In this document: in pieces, positions 1 through 7,574 of the stretch
Position numbering within the stretch: position 1 is the stretch's first letter
Layout: each line of letters begins with the position of its first letter
NCBI GenBank assembly: GCA_035626595.1
Contig: DASPNJ010000011.1
Coordinates: 1-64,000, forward strand
Direction: 5' to 3'
DNA: 64,000 nucleotides
Source of the DNA: JAQGMV01 sp035626595
Lineage (GTDB): Bacteria > Pseudomonadota > Gammaproteobacteria > Burkholderiales > SG8-41
Translations under genes and position numbers: made by a program
Notes under the pieces: model-generated
Seen by the model: only the letters and a program-made list of their open reading frames with translations
Database searches by the model: none
What the model was told of the DNA's origin: nothing

Positions 1-1
1 G

Positions 2-175
2 ATGGAAAGCCACCTGAAGGCCGGACGCCAGGCCCTGGTGCCGGGCAAGCCGCTGGAATACGGCGTCAGCATCACGGACGGCTGCATCGCCTGGGAGGAC
101 AGCCGCGCGATCCTGGACGAGCTCGCGGAAGCGGTGAGAAAGCGCCGCGTCAAAGCCGAGGCCGAGGCGGAGTAG
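2..175 (+). CDS. aroG: 3-deoxy-7-phosphoheptulonate synthase, C-terminal end (partial)
   Basis: The last 57 codons of a gene that begins before the window. The peptide has the C-terminal signature of type I DAHP synthases: ESHLKAGRQ, then VPGKPLEYGVSITDGCIAWE and a final helix ending in AEAVRKRR. The enzyme condenses phosphoenolpyruvate with erythrose 4-phosphate, the first step of the shikimate pathway, in the cytoplasm. The ATG at position 2 is an internal methionine, not the start. The tail KAEAEAE is a short charged extension. The AroF/G/H isozyme cannot be told from this fragment, so the symbol is nominal. Confidence 0.85.
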   Translation: MESHLKAGRQALVPGKPLEYGVSITDGCIAWEDSRAILDELAEAVRKRRVKAEAEAE

Positions 176-211
176 ACCTACGACGCGCCTCGAGGCTGAA
201 GCCTGGGGCGC
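176..211 (+). terminator. hairpin after the DAHP synthase gene, with a short copy of an intergenic repeat
   Basis: Directly after the TAG stop lies ACCTACGACGCGC (176-188). These 13 bases are also found, as the reverse complement, in the intergenic repeat at 29869-29881. The sequence continues into a two-part hairpin: GCGCC (185-189) with GGCGC (207-211) and AGGC (193-196) with GCCT (201-204), closed by a TGAA loop. There is no U-tract, so termination is uncertain. Confidence 0.35.
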
Positions 212-251
212 ACAAGGTTAGGGAAGAAGATGGGGGCCGTCGCCGATTTTG

Positions 252-280
252 TTGGCGACCGGGCTGCACAGTACTATAGT
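252..280 (+). promoter_or_regulatory. sigma-70 type promoter for the cyclic-nucleotide-binding protein
   Basis: TTGGCG (252-257) and TATAGT (275-280) are separated by 17 bases, a good match to the -35 and -10 consensus at the ideal spacing. They lie about 30 bases upstream of the ATG at 312. A small GGGGA/TCCCC hairpin (about 285-299) would sit at the start of the transcript. Confidence 0.5.
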
Positions 281-311
281 AGCGGGGACATGATCCCCGG
301 GGGGACGGGCC

Positions 312-857
312 ATGGTGCAAGCACACGAGAAGTTCCCGGCGAATCTCGACAAGCTGGGACGCTTCGAGCGCATTGCCGAAGACGCCGCAATAACGGAAGA
401 GCTCGGCAGCCTGCTCGGGCGGGCGCCGCTCTTCTCCGACTTCACGCGCGAGGACGTGAAGCACCTCGCCGAGTACATGGGCGTGTACAAGGCCGAGGCG
501 AACGAGACCATCATTCACGAGGGCGACACCGGCGATTTCATGCTGCTCATCGTGCGCGGTGAAGTCGACATCCTGAAAAGAAGCCTGCAGCGCGAGCAGC
601 AGCACATGACGACCGTCGGCGCGGGCACGACCATCGGCGAGATGTCGATGATCGACGGCGAGCCGCGCTTCGCGAGCTGCCGCACCACGCAGGCGACCAC
701 GTTCGGCGTGCTCACCCGCGACAACATGGCCAAGATCATCCTCGAGCGCCCGCAGCTCGGCGCCAAGATCCTGGTGAAGCTCGTCACTATGCTCTCCGCA
801 CGGCTGCGCCAGACGAGCGCCAAGCTGATGCGCTACATGGAAGGCGTGATCAGCTAA
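312..857 (+). CDS. cyclic-nucleotide-binding domain protein
   Basis: A 181-residue protein dominated by one cNMP-binding beta-barrel of the Crp/cyclic-nucleotide-gated type, roughly residues 36-155. The phosphate-binding-cassette region is recognisable around GTTIGEMSMIDGEPRFASCR, with the usual GE pair and a nearby R. No helix-turn-helix follows; the C-terminus is a single amphipathic helix, so it is probably not a DNA-binding Crp/Fnr regulator but a stand-alone sensor or the regulatory subunit of a partner. The ATG at 312 follows a purine-rich GGGGGGAC. It has its own promoter and no obvious operon partner. The ligand (cAMP, cGMP or none) cannot be told from sequence. Confidence 0.75.
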   Translation: MVQAHEKFPANLDKLGRFERIAEDAAITEELGSLLGRAPLFSDFTREDVKHLAEYMGVYKAEANETIIHEGDTGDFMLLIVRGEVDILKRSLQREQQHMTTVGAGTTIGEMSMIDGEPRFASCRTTQATTFGVLTRDNMAKIILERPQLGAKILVKLVTMLSARLRQTSAKLMRYMEGVIS

Positions 858-889
858 TTCTCTCCTCGGGGCGCGCGTACCGGCGCGCG

Positions 890-1783
890 TTGCGCGCGGC
901 GTTTTTCTGCTTCCTTCTCGCGGGCGTTTCTTCGCCCGCCTGCGCCGGGCCCGTCGTGCTGAAGGACGATCGCGGCGTAACGGTACGACTCACCGCGCGC
1001 CCCGCACGCATCGTCGCGTTGTCTCCGCACCTCGCCGAAATCGTGTTCACCGCGGGGGCGGCGTCACAGCTCGCCGCGGTCGTGCGTCACAGCGACTATC
1101 CCGCGGCGGTGAGAAAGCTGCCCCAGGTCGGGGATGCGAGCCGGGTCGATCGCGAGCGCGTGATCGCAATCGGCCCGGACCTCGTGCTCGCGTGGAAGAG
1201 CGGAAACCCCGTTCACGACGTCGAGCGGCTCGAGCGGCTGGGCATTCCGGTGTTCGTGACCGAACCGCGCCGCCTCACCGACATCGCGCGCCTGATTCGC
1301 ACGACCGGCGTGCTCGCGGGAACCGAAAGCGAGGCCGAGCGCGCGGCTGCGGCGCTCGAGCGCGAGCTCGCGAGCTTGCGCGCGCGCTATGGCGGGGCGC
1401 GGCCGGTGCGGGTGTTCTACGAGATCTGGCACCGGCCGCTCCTCACCGTGAACGGGGAGCATCTCATCAGCGACGTGCTCGCGCTGTGCGGCGGCGTCAA
1501 CGTCTTCGCCGGGGCGCCGGTACTCACGCCTTCGGTGTCGCTGGAGGCCGTGCTCGCGGCGCGGCCGCACGTAATCCTCGGAGGCAGCTCGGCGATGCGG
1601 CCCGGCGAGCTCGAATCGGAGTGGCGCGCGGTGCGCGTGGCGGCTATTCGCACGCTGCCGGTGCGCCACGTTCCGCCCGATCTGATCCAGCGCCAGACTA
1701 CGCGCATCGTGCAGGGTGCGCGCGCCGTATGCGAGCACCTCGACGCTATCCGCTCTCTGTACGGGGCGCGGCCCTCAAAGTAA
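890..1783 (+). CDS. btuF: BtuF-like cobalamin/metal-chelate binding protein
   Basis: A 297-residue secreted protein starting at TTG 890, with signal peptide AFFCFLLAGVSSPACA. The rest has the helical-backbone receptor fold of BtuF/FhuD class III solute-binding proteins: RIVALSPHLAEIVFTAGA near the start, VGDASRVDRERVIAIGPDLV, then the long connecting helix and ALCGGVNVFAGAP in the second lobe. Such proteins deliver vitamin B12 or iron chelates to an inner-membrane ABC importer; no permease or ATPase gene is adjacent. A corrinoid adenosyltransferase gene at 24.4 kb fits a B12 role but is not linked. The ligand is inferred from family resemblance. Confidence 0.65.
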   Translation: MRAAFFCFLLAGVSSPACAGPVVLKDDRGVTVRLTARPARIVALSPHLAEIVFTAGAASQLAAVVRHSDYPAAVRKLPQVGDASRVDRERVIAIGPDLVLAWKSGNPVHDVERLERLGIPVFVTEPRRLTDIARLIRTTGVLAGTESEAERAAAALERELASLRARYGGARPVRVFYEIWHRPLLTVNGEHLISDVLALCGGVNVFAGAPVLTPSVSLEAVLAARPHVILGGSSAMRPGELESEWRAVRVAAIRTLPVRHVPPDLIQRQTTRIVQGARAVCEHLDAIRSLYGARPSK

Positions 1784-1826
1784 ACTCATGCGCAATGGGC
1801 TATTTCACGACTAAAGCTCCGGCTTG

Positions 1827-3674
1827 ATGGAGAGAAACCGGACGGGACGTCGGGCCTTCGTCGTCTGTGCGCTGCTCGCGCTGACCGCCCGTCCCGCCTC
1901 CGGCGCGGATCTGCTCGACATTTTCCGGCAGGCCCAGACTGCCGATGCGACGTACGCCGCGGCACGTGCGACCTGGGCCGCGTCCCAGGAGCGCATTCCC
2001 CAGGCGCGCGCGGGCCTGCTGCCGCTCGCGACGCTGTCGGCGTCGGCGCAGTACAACGACCGCGGCACCGAGTTTCGCGACGACACCACGCCGCGCGCCG
2101 CCACGAACTTCGGTTCGACCGTCGTGACGCTGTCGGCAACGCAGCCGATCTACCGCCGCCAGAACTCGATTGCATACGACCAGGCGCTCACGCAGGCCGA
2201 GCAGGCCGACGCGCAGCTCGCGCTGGCGGCGCAGGACCTGATCCTGCGGGTGGCGCAGGCGTATTTCGACGTGCTGCTCGCGCACGACAACGTGGTGCTC
2301 GCCGAATCGCAAAAAGTCGCGATCGGCGAGCAGCTCGAGCTCGCGCGGCGCAACTACGAAGTCGGCGTGGCGAACATCACCGACACGCACGAAGCGCAGG
2401 CGCGCTACGACTTGACCGTCTCACAGGAGATCGCCGCGCGCAGCGAGCTCGACCTGCGGCTGCGGGCGCTGGAGCAGGTGATTGCCAAGGCGCCGCCCGG
2501 TCTCGCGCCGCTGGGCGCGCGCTTCGTGTTGAAGGCGCCCGAACCTGCGGCAATGGACACCTGGGTCGGTCTCGCAGAGCAGGCCAATCTCCAGGTGCGC
2601 ATCGCGCAGAGCGCGCTCGCCTTCGCGAGCCAGGAGATCGATCGCAACCGCGCGGGACACCTGCCCACGCTCGACGCGTTCACGACGTTCAGCAACAGCG
2701 GATCGAACCGCGATCCACTCGGCGGCGTGGGGACGGACACGCGCGCCGCGACCGTCGGCGTTCAGCTCGCCATTCCGCTATATCAGGGCGGGGTCGTGAG
2801 CTCGCGGGTGCGGGAGGCGATCGCCACCCGCACGCGCTCGCAGGAGGAGCTGGAGGCGGCGCGGCGCGCAGCCGCGTTCAACGCGCGGCAGGCGTATCTC
2901 GGCATCACCAATGGCATCGCGCAGGTGCGCGCGCTGGAAGCGGCCCTCGTCTCCACCCGCAGCCAGCTCGAGAGCACGCAGGTCGGCCGCGAGGTCGGCG
3001 TGCGCACGCAGGTCGACGTGCTCAACGCGCAGCAGCTTCTGTTCGGGGCCGCCCGTGATCTGGCGCAGGCGAAGTACACCTATATCCTGTCGCTGCTGAG
3101 GCTCGAGGCCGCGATCGGCGAGCTGACCGAGACCGACCTCGGGGCCGTGAACCAGTGGCTCGACCGCTCCGCCGCGCTCGTGACGGTGCGCACCACGCCG
3201 ATGCCGCAGCCGATCGCCGCCGCGCCGGCGGACGCGACGCCGGCCAAGCCGATTGCACCGAAGGCGGCGCCCGCGCTCGCGCCGAACCCGGTGCCGCCGG
3301 CAGCCAGGGAACCGGATCGCGCGGCGCCCGAGGTCCAGCGCACGATCGAAGCGTGGGCCAAGGCGTGGGCGTCGAACGACGTCGCTGCGTACCTCTCGTT
3401 CTACGACGCGAGCTTCGAACCGCCGCGCGGCATGACGCGCGCAGCGTGGGAAGCGGAGCGCACCGCGCGTATCGAAAAGCCGCGCCCGATCGACATCGCC
3501 ATCGAGTCGCTCGAGGTCACCACGGACGGTAAAGGCGGCGCGATCGCGAACTTCCGGCAGCAGTATCGTTCGGGGCCACTGCACTTCACGACCGACAAAA
3601 CGCTGGTGCTCGTGAGACGCGAAAGCCGATGGCTGATCCGCGAGGAGCGGATCCGGGCCGAGACGCGACATTGA
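1827..3674 (+). CDS. tolC: TolC-family outer-membrane channel with C-terminal Cds6-like domain
   Basis: 615 residues. After a signal peptide ending ARPASGA comes a full TolC protomer (about residues 25-450), with the two pseudo-repeated coiled-coil hairpins and phrases typical of the type I secretion outer-membrane family (ATQPIYRRQNSIAYDQAL; VGREVGVRTQVDVLNAQQLL). A proline/alanine linker (about 455-500) leads to an additional NTF2/SnoaL-like domain of about 110 residues (EAWAKAWASNDVAAYLSFYD ... SRWLIREE) resembling the C-terminal domain of Cds6-like proteins. That tail should lie in the periplasm. ATG 1827 was chosen over TTG 1824. It is the likely outer-membrane exit for the adaptors encoded from 3976 onward. 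Confidence 0.85.
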   Translation: MERNRTGRRAFVVCALLALTARPASGADLLDIFRQAQTADATYAAARATWAASQERIPQARAGLLPLATLSASAQYNDRGTEFRDDTTPRAATNFGSTVVTLSATQPIYRRQNSIAYDQALTQAEQADAQLALAAQDLILRVAQAYFDVLLAHDNVVLAESQKVAIGEQLELARRNYEVGVANITDTHEAQARYDLTVSQEIAARSELDLRLRALEQVIAKAPPGLAPLGARFVLKAPEPAAMDTWVGLAEQANLQVRIAQSALAFASQEIDRNRAGHLPTLDAFTTFSNSGSNRDPLGGVGTDTRAATVGVQLAIPLYQGGVVSSRVREAIATRTRSQEELEAARRAAAFNARQAYLGITNGIAQVRALEAALVSTRSQLESTQVGREVGVRTQVDVLNAQQLLFGAARDLAQAKYTYILSLLRLEAAIGELTETDLGAVNQWLDRSAALVTVRTTPMPQPIAAAPADATPAKPIAPKAAPALAPNPVPPAAREPDRAAPEVQRTIEAWAKAWASNDVAAYLSFYDASFEPPRGMTRAAWEAERTARIEKPRPIDIAIESLEVTTDGKGGAIANFRQQYRSGPLHFTTDKTLVLVRRESRWLIREERIRAETRH

Positions 3675-3975
3675 GGCTGCATCCGCCGCTCAGGGCACGC
3701 GTCCCGTGGCGAGATCCACGGCTCCGCTGGGAGGCGTGACTTAGTTGCGCCGGGAGCCAATTTCGCGTTTTGGCTCCGTGATTTATCACACGCCGGGCAG
3801 CTCGCCGCGCTTGCGGCACAAGGTCCTGAAATCTACATTTGGACGGCCTACCGGCACGTGCGCGGCCATGACGCCCCGCATGATGATTGGGAGACGTTCT
3901 GAACATGGAGGAAACAGTGGCGCGCCGTAGCCGCGTAAGGGGTGCCGGCGCGCCTGTCATCGGGAGTCGGCCGTG
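3675..3975. other. 300 bp gap between the tolC-like gene and the adaptor operon
   Basis: No full-size gene. It holds a terminator-like hairpin (3753-3777) and a 23-codon open frame (3905-3976) that ends on the adaptor start codon. A promoter for the long downstream operon is expected here, but I see no convincing -35/-10 pair. Confidence 0.5.
3753..3777 (+). terminator. terminator- or attenuator-like hairpin
   Basis: GGAGCCAA (3753-3760) pairs perfectly with TTGGCTCC (3770-3777) around a 9-base loop. Only scattered T residues follow, so it could be a weak terminator for the TolC transcript or an attenuator before the adaptor operon. Confidence 0.4.
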
Positions 3976-3976
3976 A
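3905..3976 (+). CDS. possible 23-residue leader peptide, coupled to the adaptor gene
   Basis: ATG 3905 opens a 23-codon frame (MEETVARRSRVRGAGAPVIG and three more residues). Its TGA stop overlaps the ATG of the GAF-HlyD gene in the arrangement TGATG. A GGGAGA lies about 10 bases upstream. The overlap would allow translational coupling. The peptide is basic and matches nothing I know; it may be chance. Confidence 0.25.
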   Translation: MEETVARRSRVRGAGAPVIGSRP

Positions 3977-5427
3977 TGCCGCTGCGCTCGGCGTCCGAGG
4001 AGACCGGCGGCCGCGCCGAAGCGCCCGCACCGCGCGTGATCTCCTTCGGCGGCGCACAGCCCGTGGCGCCGCTGGCCGCCCGCATCCTTCAGCTCCAGAG
4101 CGCCGTGCTGGCGCAGGAGACCTTCGCCGAGGCCGCCGCCGCATTCGCGACCGAGAGCGCCGCGATGTTCGGGTTCGAGCGCGTGGCGATCGGTTTTCGC
4201 GACCGCGGCAACGCGCGCGTCGTGGCGACGTCGCACACGGCGGATTTCCAGGCTGACGGCGAGCTCTTCAGGAGCTTCGCCGCGGCGATGGACGAGTCAC
4301 TCGACCAGGCCGCCACCGTCAGCGTGCCGGCCGCGCCCGGCGCCCGTCCGCTGGTCACGCTTGCGCATGCGCAGCTCGCCCGCCGCTACGGCGGCGCCGC
4401 GTGCACGGTGCCGCTCGTCTCCCGCGAAAAGATGTTCGGCGCGCTCACGCTGGTCCGCGCGCCGGACGAGCCGATCGGGGCCGAAGACCTCGCGCTCTGC
4501 GAGCACGTCGGGTGCATCGTGGGCCCGATCCTCGAGCTCAAGTATGACGCGGAGCGGCCGTGGTACGCGCGCGTCGCGCGCAACATGCGCCGGATCTCGC
4601 AACGGATCGCCACCGGCAGTCCGGCCCTGAAGATCGGGCTCGGCATCGCCGCGGCGGCCGTGCTCGCCGCGCTCTTTCTGCCCGTGCAATACCGGATCGG
4701 CGCGCAGGCGCGTGTCGAAGGCTCAGTGCAGCGCGCGCTGGTCGCGCCCGCTGACGGTTACCTCCGTCAGGTTCATGCGCGTCCGGGCGACCACGTGAAG
4801 ACCGACCAGGTGCTGGCCGAGCTCGCCGAGGACGATCTCAAGCTCGAGCAGCGCAAGTGGCAGAGCGAGCTCACCCAGCACGAGAACGCCGCCGCTGCCG
4901 CGCTCGCCCGCAGCGAGCGCTCGCAGTACGTGATCAACCAGGCCAAGGCCGACGAAGCGAAAGCGCAGCTCGAGCTCGTGGAGAGCCAGCTCACACGCGC
5001 GCGGGTCGTCGCGCCGTTCGACGGCGTCATCATCAAGGGCGACCTCTCGCAGTCGCTCGGCGCGCCGCTCAAGCGCGGCGAGGTGCTGCTCACGATCGCG
5101 GCGAGCGAGCGCTTCCGTCTGCTCGTCGAGGTCGACGAGCGCGACGTCGCCGGGCTGCGCGAAGGCCAATCCGGCACCGTGGCACTCGGCGCGCTGTCCG
5201 ACCACACGCTGCCGTTTCGCGTCGAGCGCGTAACGCCCGTCGCGGTCACGCGCGACGGCCGCAACTTTTTCGAAGTCGAGGGCGCGCTGACCGAGGGGGC
5301 GCCCGGCCTGCGTCCCGGGCTTCAGGGCGTCGCCAAGATCGACGCCGGTCGCCAGCCGCTCGTGTGGATCTGGACGCGGCGCTTCATCGAATGGGCGCGG
5401 CTCACCGCCTTCGAGTGGGGCTTGTAG
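3976..5427 (+). CDS. GAF-domain HlyD-family membrane adaptor
   Basis: 483 residues from ATG 3976 (GTG 3973 is also possible). The N-terminal half, about residues 33-190, reads as a cytoplasmic GAF domain. One membrane helix follows (about 217-237, LKIGLGIAAAAVLAALFLPV). After it comes a HlyD/membrane-fusion adaptor: a split lipoyl domain starting VAPADGYLRQVHARPGDHV, a coiled-coil hairpin, FDGVIIKGDLSQSLGAPLKR and a beta-barrel end. Type I adaptors link an inner-membrane pump to TolC; a sensory GAF domain on the cytoplasmic side is unusual and could couple export to a small molecule or to the motor. It lies 3 bases before the PqqD-M50-HlyD gene. Confidence 0.8.
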   Translation: MPLRSASEETGGRAEAPAPRVISFGGAQPVAPLAARILQLQSAVLAQETFAEAAAAFATESAAMFGFERVAIGFRDRGNARVVATSHTADFQADGELFRSFAAAMDESLDQAATVSVPAAPGARPLVTLAHAQLARRYGGAACTVPLVSREKMFGALTLVRAPDEPIGAEDLALCEHVGCIVGPILELKYDAERPWYARVARNMRRISQRIATGSPALKIGLGIAAAAVLAALFLPVQYRIGAQARVEGSVQRALVAPADGYLRQVHARPGDHVKTDQVLAELAEDDLKLEQRKWQSELTQHENAAAAALARSERSQYVINQAKADEAKAQLELVESQLTRARVVAPFDGVIIKGDLSQSLGAPLKRGEVLLTIAASERFRLLVEVDERDVAGLREGQSGTVALGALSDHTLPFRVERVTPVAVTRDGRNFFEVEGALTEGAPGLRPGLQGVAKIDAGRQPLVWIWTRRFIEWARLTAFEWGL

Positions 5428-5430
5428 GCC

Positions 5431-7572
5431 ATGGCCGAGTCGCTCTACAGCGCCATCTGGTACCGCGTGGCCGCGCAAAAGCCGCGGCTGCGGCCGGAAG
5501 TGCGCGTCCAGCGGCAGGAAAGCCGCGGCCAGCGCTGGTACCTGCTGGTCAACGCCGCGAGCGGGCGGCAGTTCAGGTTGAACGAGCGCGCGTACGCCTT
5601 CGTCGGGCGCTGCGACGGCGAGCGCTCGGTTGAGCAGGTCTGGGAAGCGCTGCTGGAGGATCTCGCGGACGATGCGCCGACGCAGGACGAAGTGATCGAG
5701 ACGCTGGAGACGCTGGCGCAGCACGACCTCCTCGTCCACGACAGCGTGCCCGATGCGCGCGCGATGGTGCGGCGGCGCGAAGCGAGAACGCAGCAGCGCA
5801 TCCAGACGTTCGTCAATCCGCTCGCGCTGCGCGTGCCGCTGGGGGATCCTTCCGCATGGCTGCGGCGGCTCGATGCCTGGCCGCAGCGCCTGTTCAACTC
5901 CGCAGTGTTCTGGATATGGCTGGTCGTGACGGGAGCTGCCGCGCTGGCGGCCGCATCGAACGCGCGCGAGCTCACCGCGCACGCGGCCGAGTACATGCTC
6001 ACGCCGCGCTATCTGCTGCTCACGTGGCTCACCTTCCCGATCATCAAGGCGTTGCACGAGCTCGCGCACGCGCTGGCGGTTCGCCGCTGGGGCGGCGAAG
6101 TTCACGAGGCGGGTTTCACATTGTTCGTGCTGGTGCCGGCGCCCTACGTCGACGCTTCCGCGTCGGCCGCTTTCCCGCGCCGGCACGAACGGCTCGTCGT
6201 GAGCGCGGCGGGCATCATGACCGAGCTCGTGCTCGCGTCGATCGCGCTGATGGTCTGGCTCAACGTTCAGCCGGGGGTCCTGCGCGATGTCGCGTTCGTC
6301 ACGATGTTCATCGCCGCGGTCTCCACGCTGCTCGTAAACGCCAATCCGCTGCTGCGCTTCGACGCCTATTACTTCCTGTGCGACGCGCTCGACCTGCCGA
6401 ACCTCGAAGCGCGCAGCCGCGCGTGGTGGCAGGAGACGCTCTCGCGCACGCTCGCGGGATCGACGAGCGCGCGCCAGCAGATCGCGCCGGGCGAAGGCAA
6501 ATGGCTCGTGCTCTACGCGCCGCTCGCGTTCGCGTTTCGCGTCGTCATCTCTTTCCTGCTCGTCCTGTGGATCGGCGCACATTCCGCCGTGCTCGCGGGC
6601 TTCGTCGGGCTGGTGCTCGGTTATCTCATGCTCGTGAAGCCGGTTGTTGCCACCGCACGCAGCATCTGGAGCGCCGCCCGCGCCGCGAATGTCGGGCCGG
6701 CGCGCACGATCGGCGCCGCGGCAGCCGGTATCTGCGTACTCGCCGCGCTGTTCGCGGTGCCGGTACCGTTTCACACCGTCGCCGCCGGCATCGTTTGGCT
6801 GCCGGAGCACACGCGCGTGCGCTCGGGCACCGAAGGCTTCATACGTGAGCTGCTGGCGCGCGACGGCGACTGGGTGAAGCCGGGGCAGGTGCTGGTGAGG
6901 CTCGACGATCCGGCGCTCGAGGTGCAGCGCGCAAACCTCGCGCGGCACGTCGAGCGCCTGCAGACGTCGCGTTACTCGAGCTTCAGCGAGAACTCGGAGC
7001 AGATGCGCAAGGCCGAGGAAGAGCTCATCCGGGTCCAGTCGGAGCTCAAGCGCACGGAAGAGCGCATCCGCGAGCTGGAAGTGCGCTCCAAGGCGGAAGG
7101 CAGGCTCGTGATGCCGCGGCAGGACGATCTGCCGGGCACGTTCGCGCCGAAGGGCACGGTACTCGCGCACGTGCTGCAGGAGAAGAACATCGAAATCCGC
7201 GCGGTCGTGCCCGAATACGACGCGGTGCTCGTGCGCGGCAGCACCCGCCAGGTCGACATCAGACTCGCGGGCGCCGGTGAAACGCTCGAAGCCGCGCTGG
7301 TGCGCGAAGTGCCGGCCGCGACATTCGAGCTTCCGAGCGCGGCACTCGGCGACCGCGGCGGCGGACCTCACGTGACCGATCCGGCCGACAAGGACGGTAT
7401 CCGCACGCGCCAGCCGATCGTGCTCGTCGATCTGGCGGTGCCGGGGCACGCGCTCGAGCGTATCGGCAGCCGCGCATGGGTCCGCTTCGATCACGGCGCG
7501 CGTCCGCTCGCGCAGCGCTGGTACCGCCAGCTTCGGCAGGCGCTGCTCCAGCACTTCAATCCGGCGGGCTAA
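5431..7572 (+). CDS. PqqD-like / M50 metallopeptidase / HlyD fusion membrane protein
   Basis: 713 residues with three parts. (1) Residues about 20-115: a PqqD-like winged-helix domain (FRLNERAYAFVGRCDGERSV ... TLAQHDLLV). (2) About 150-440: a multi-spanning M50 (site-2 protease-like) domain with the zinc motif HELAH at 209-213 and the distal ligand motif NANPLLRFDAYY, Asp at 311. (3) After a helix near 425-445, a lipoyl/HlyD domain (GTEGFIRELLARDGDWVKPG) with a coiled coil at about 490-545 and a beta-barrel. It can thus both span the inner membrane and reach towards TolC. All zinc ligands are present, so proteolysis is plausible, but many proteins of this layout may act only as transport components. 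It follows the GAF-HlyD gene by 3 bases and is followed by the SecA-like gene after 2. Confidence 0.85.
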   Translation: MAESLYSAIWYRVAAQKPRLRPEVRVQRQESRGQRWYLLVNAASGRQFRLNERAYAFVGRCDGERSVEQVWEALLEDLADDAPTQDEVIETLETLAQHDLLVHDSVPDARAMVRRREARTQQRIQTFVNPLALRVPLGDPSAWLRRLDAWPQRLFNSAVFWIWLVVTGAAALAAASNARELTAHAAEYMLTPRYLLLTWLTFPIIKALHELAHALAVRRWGGEVHEAGFTLFVLVPAPYVDASASAAFPRRHERLVVSAAGIMTELVLASIALMVWLNVQPGVLRDVAFVTMFIAAVSTLLVNANPLLRFDAYYFLCDALDLPNLEARSRAWWQETLSRTLAGSTSARQQIAPGEGKWLVLYAPLAFAFRVVISFLLVLWIGAHSAVLAGFVGLVLGYLMLVKPVVATARSIWSAARAANVGPARTIGAAAAGICVLAALFAVPVPFHTVAAGIVWLPEHTRVRSGTEGFIRELLARDGDWVKPGQVLVRLDDPALEVQRANLARHVERLQTSRYSSFSENSEQMRKAEEELIRVQSELKRTEERIRELEVRSKAEGRLVMPRQDDLPGTFAPKGTVLAHVLQEKNIEIRAVVPEYDAVLVRGSTRQVDIRLAGAGETLEAALVREVPAATFELPSAALGDRGGGPHVTDPADKDGIRTRQPIVLVDLAVPGHALERIGSRAWVRFDHGARPLAQRWYRQLRQALLQHFNPAG

Positions 7573-7574
7573 GG

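Noticed and set aside
890..1783. Lipoprotein signal in the BtuF-like protein
   Set aside because: The cysteine in SSPACAGP lacks a hydrophobic residue at -3; an ordinary signal peptidase site is more likely.
4723..7554. 943-codon minus-strand frame across the adaptor and M50 genes
   Set aside because: Arg/Glu/His-rich shadow of two clearly identified plus-strand genes; no domain or signal.
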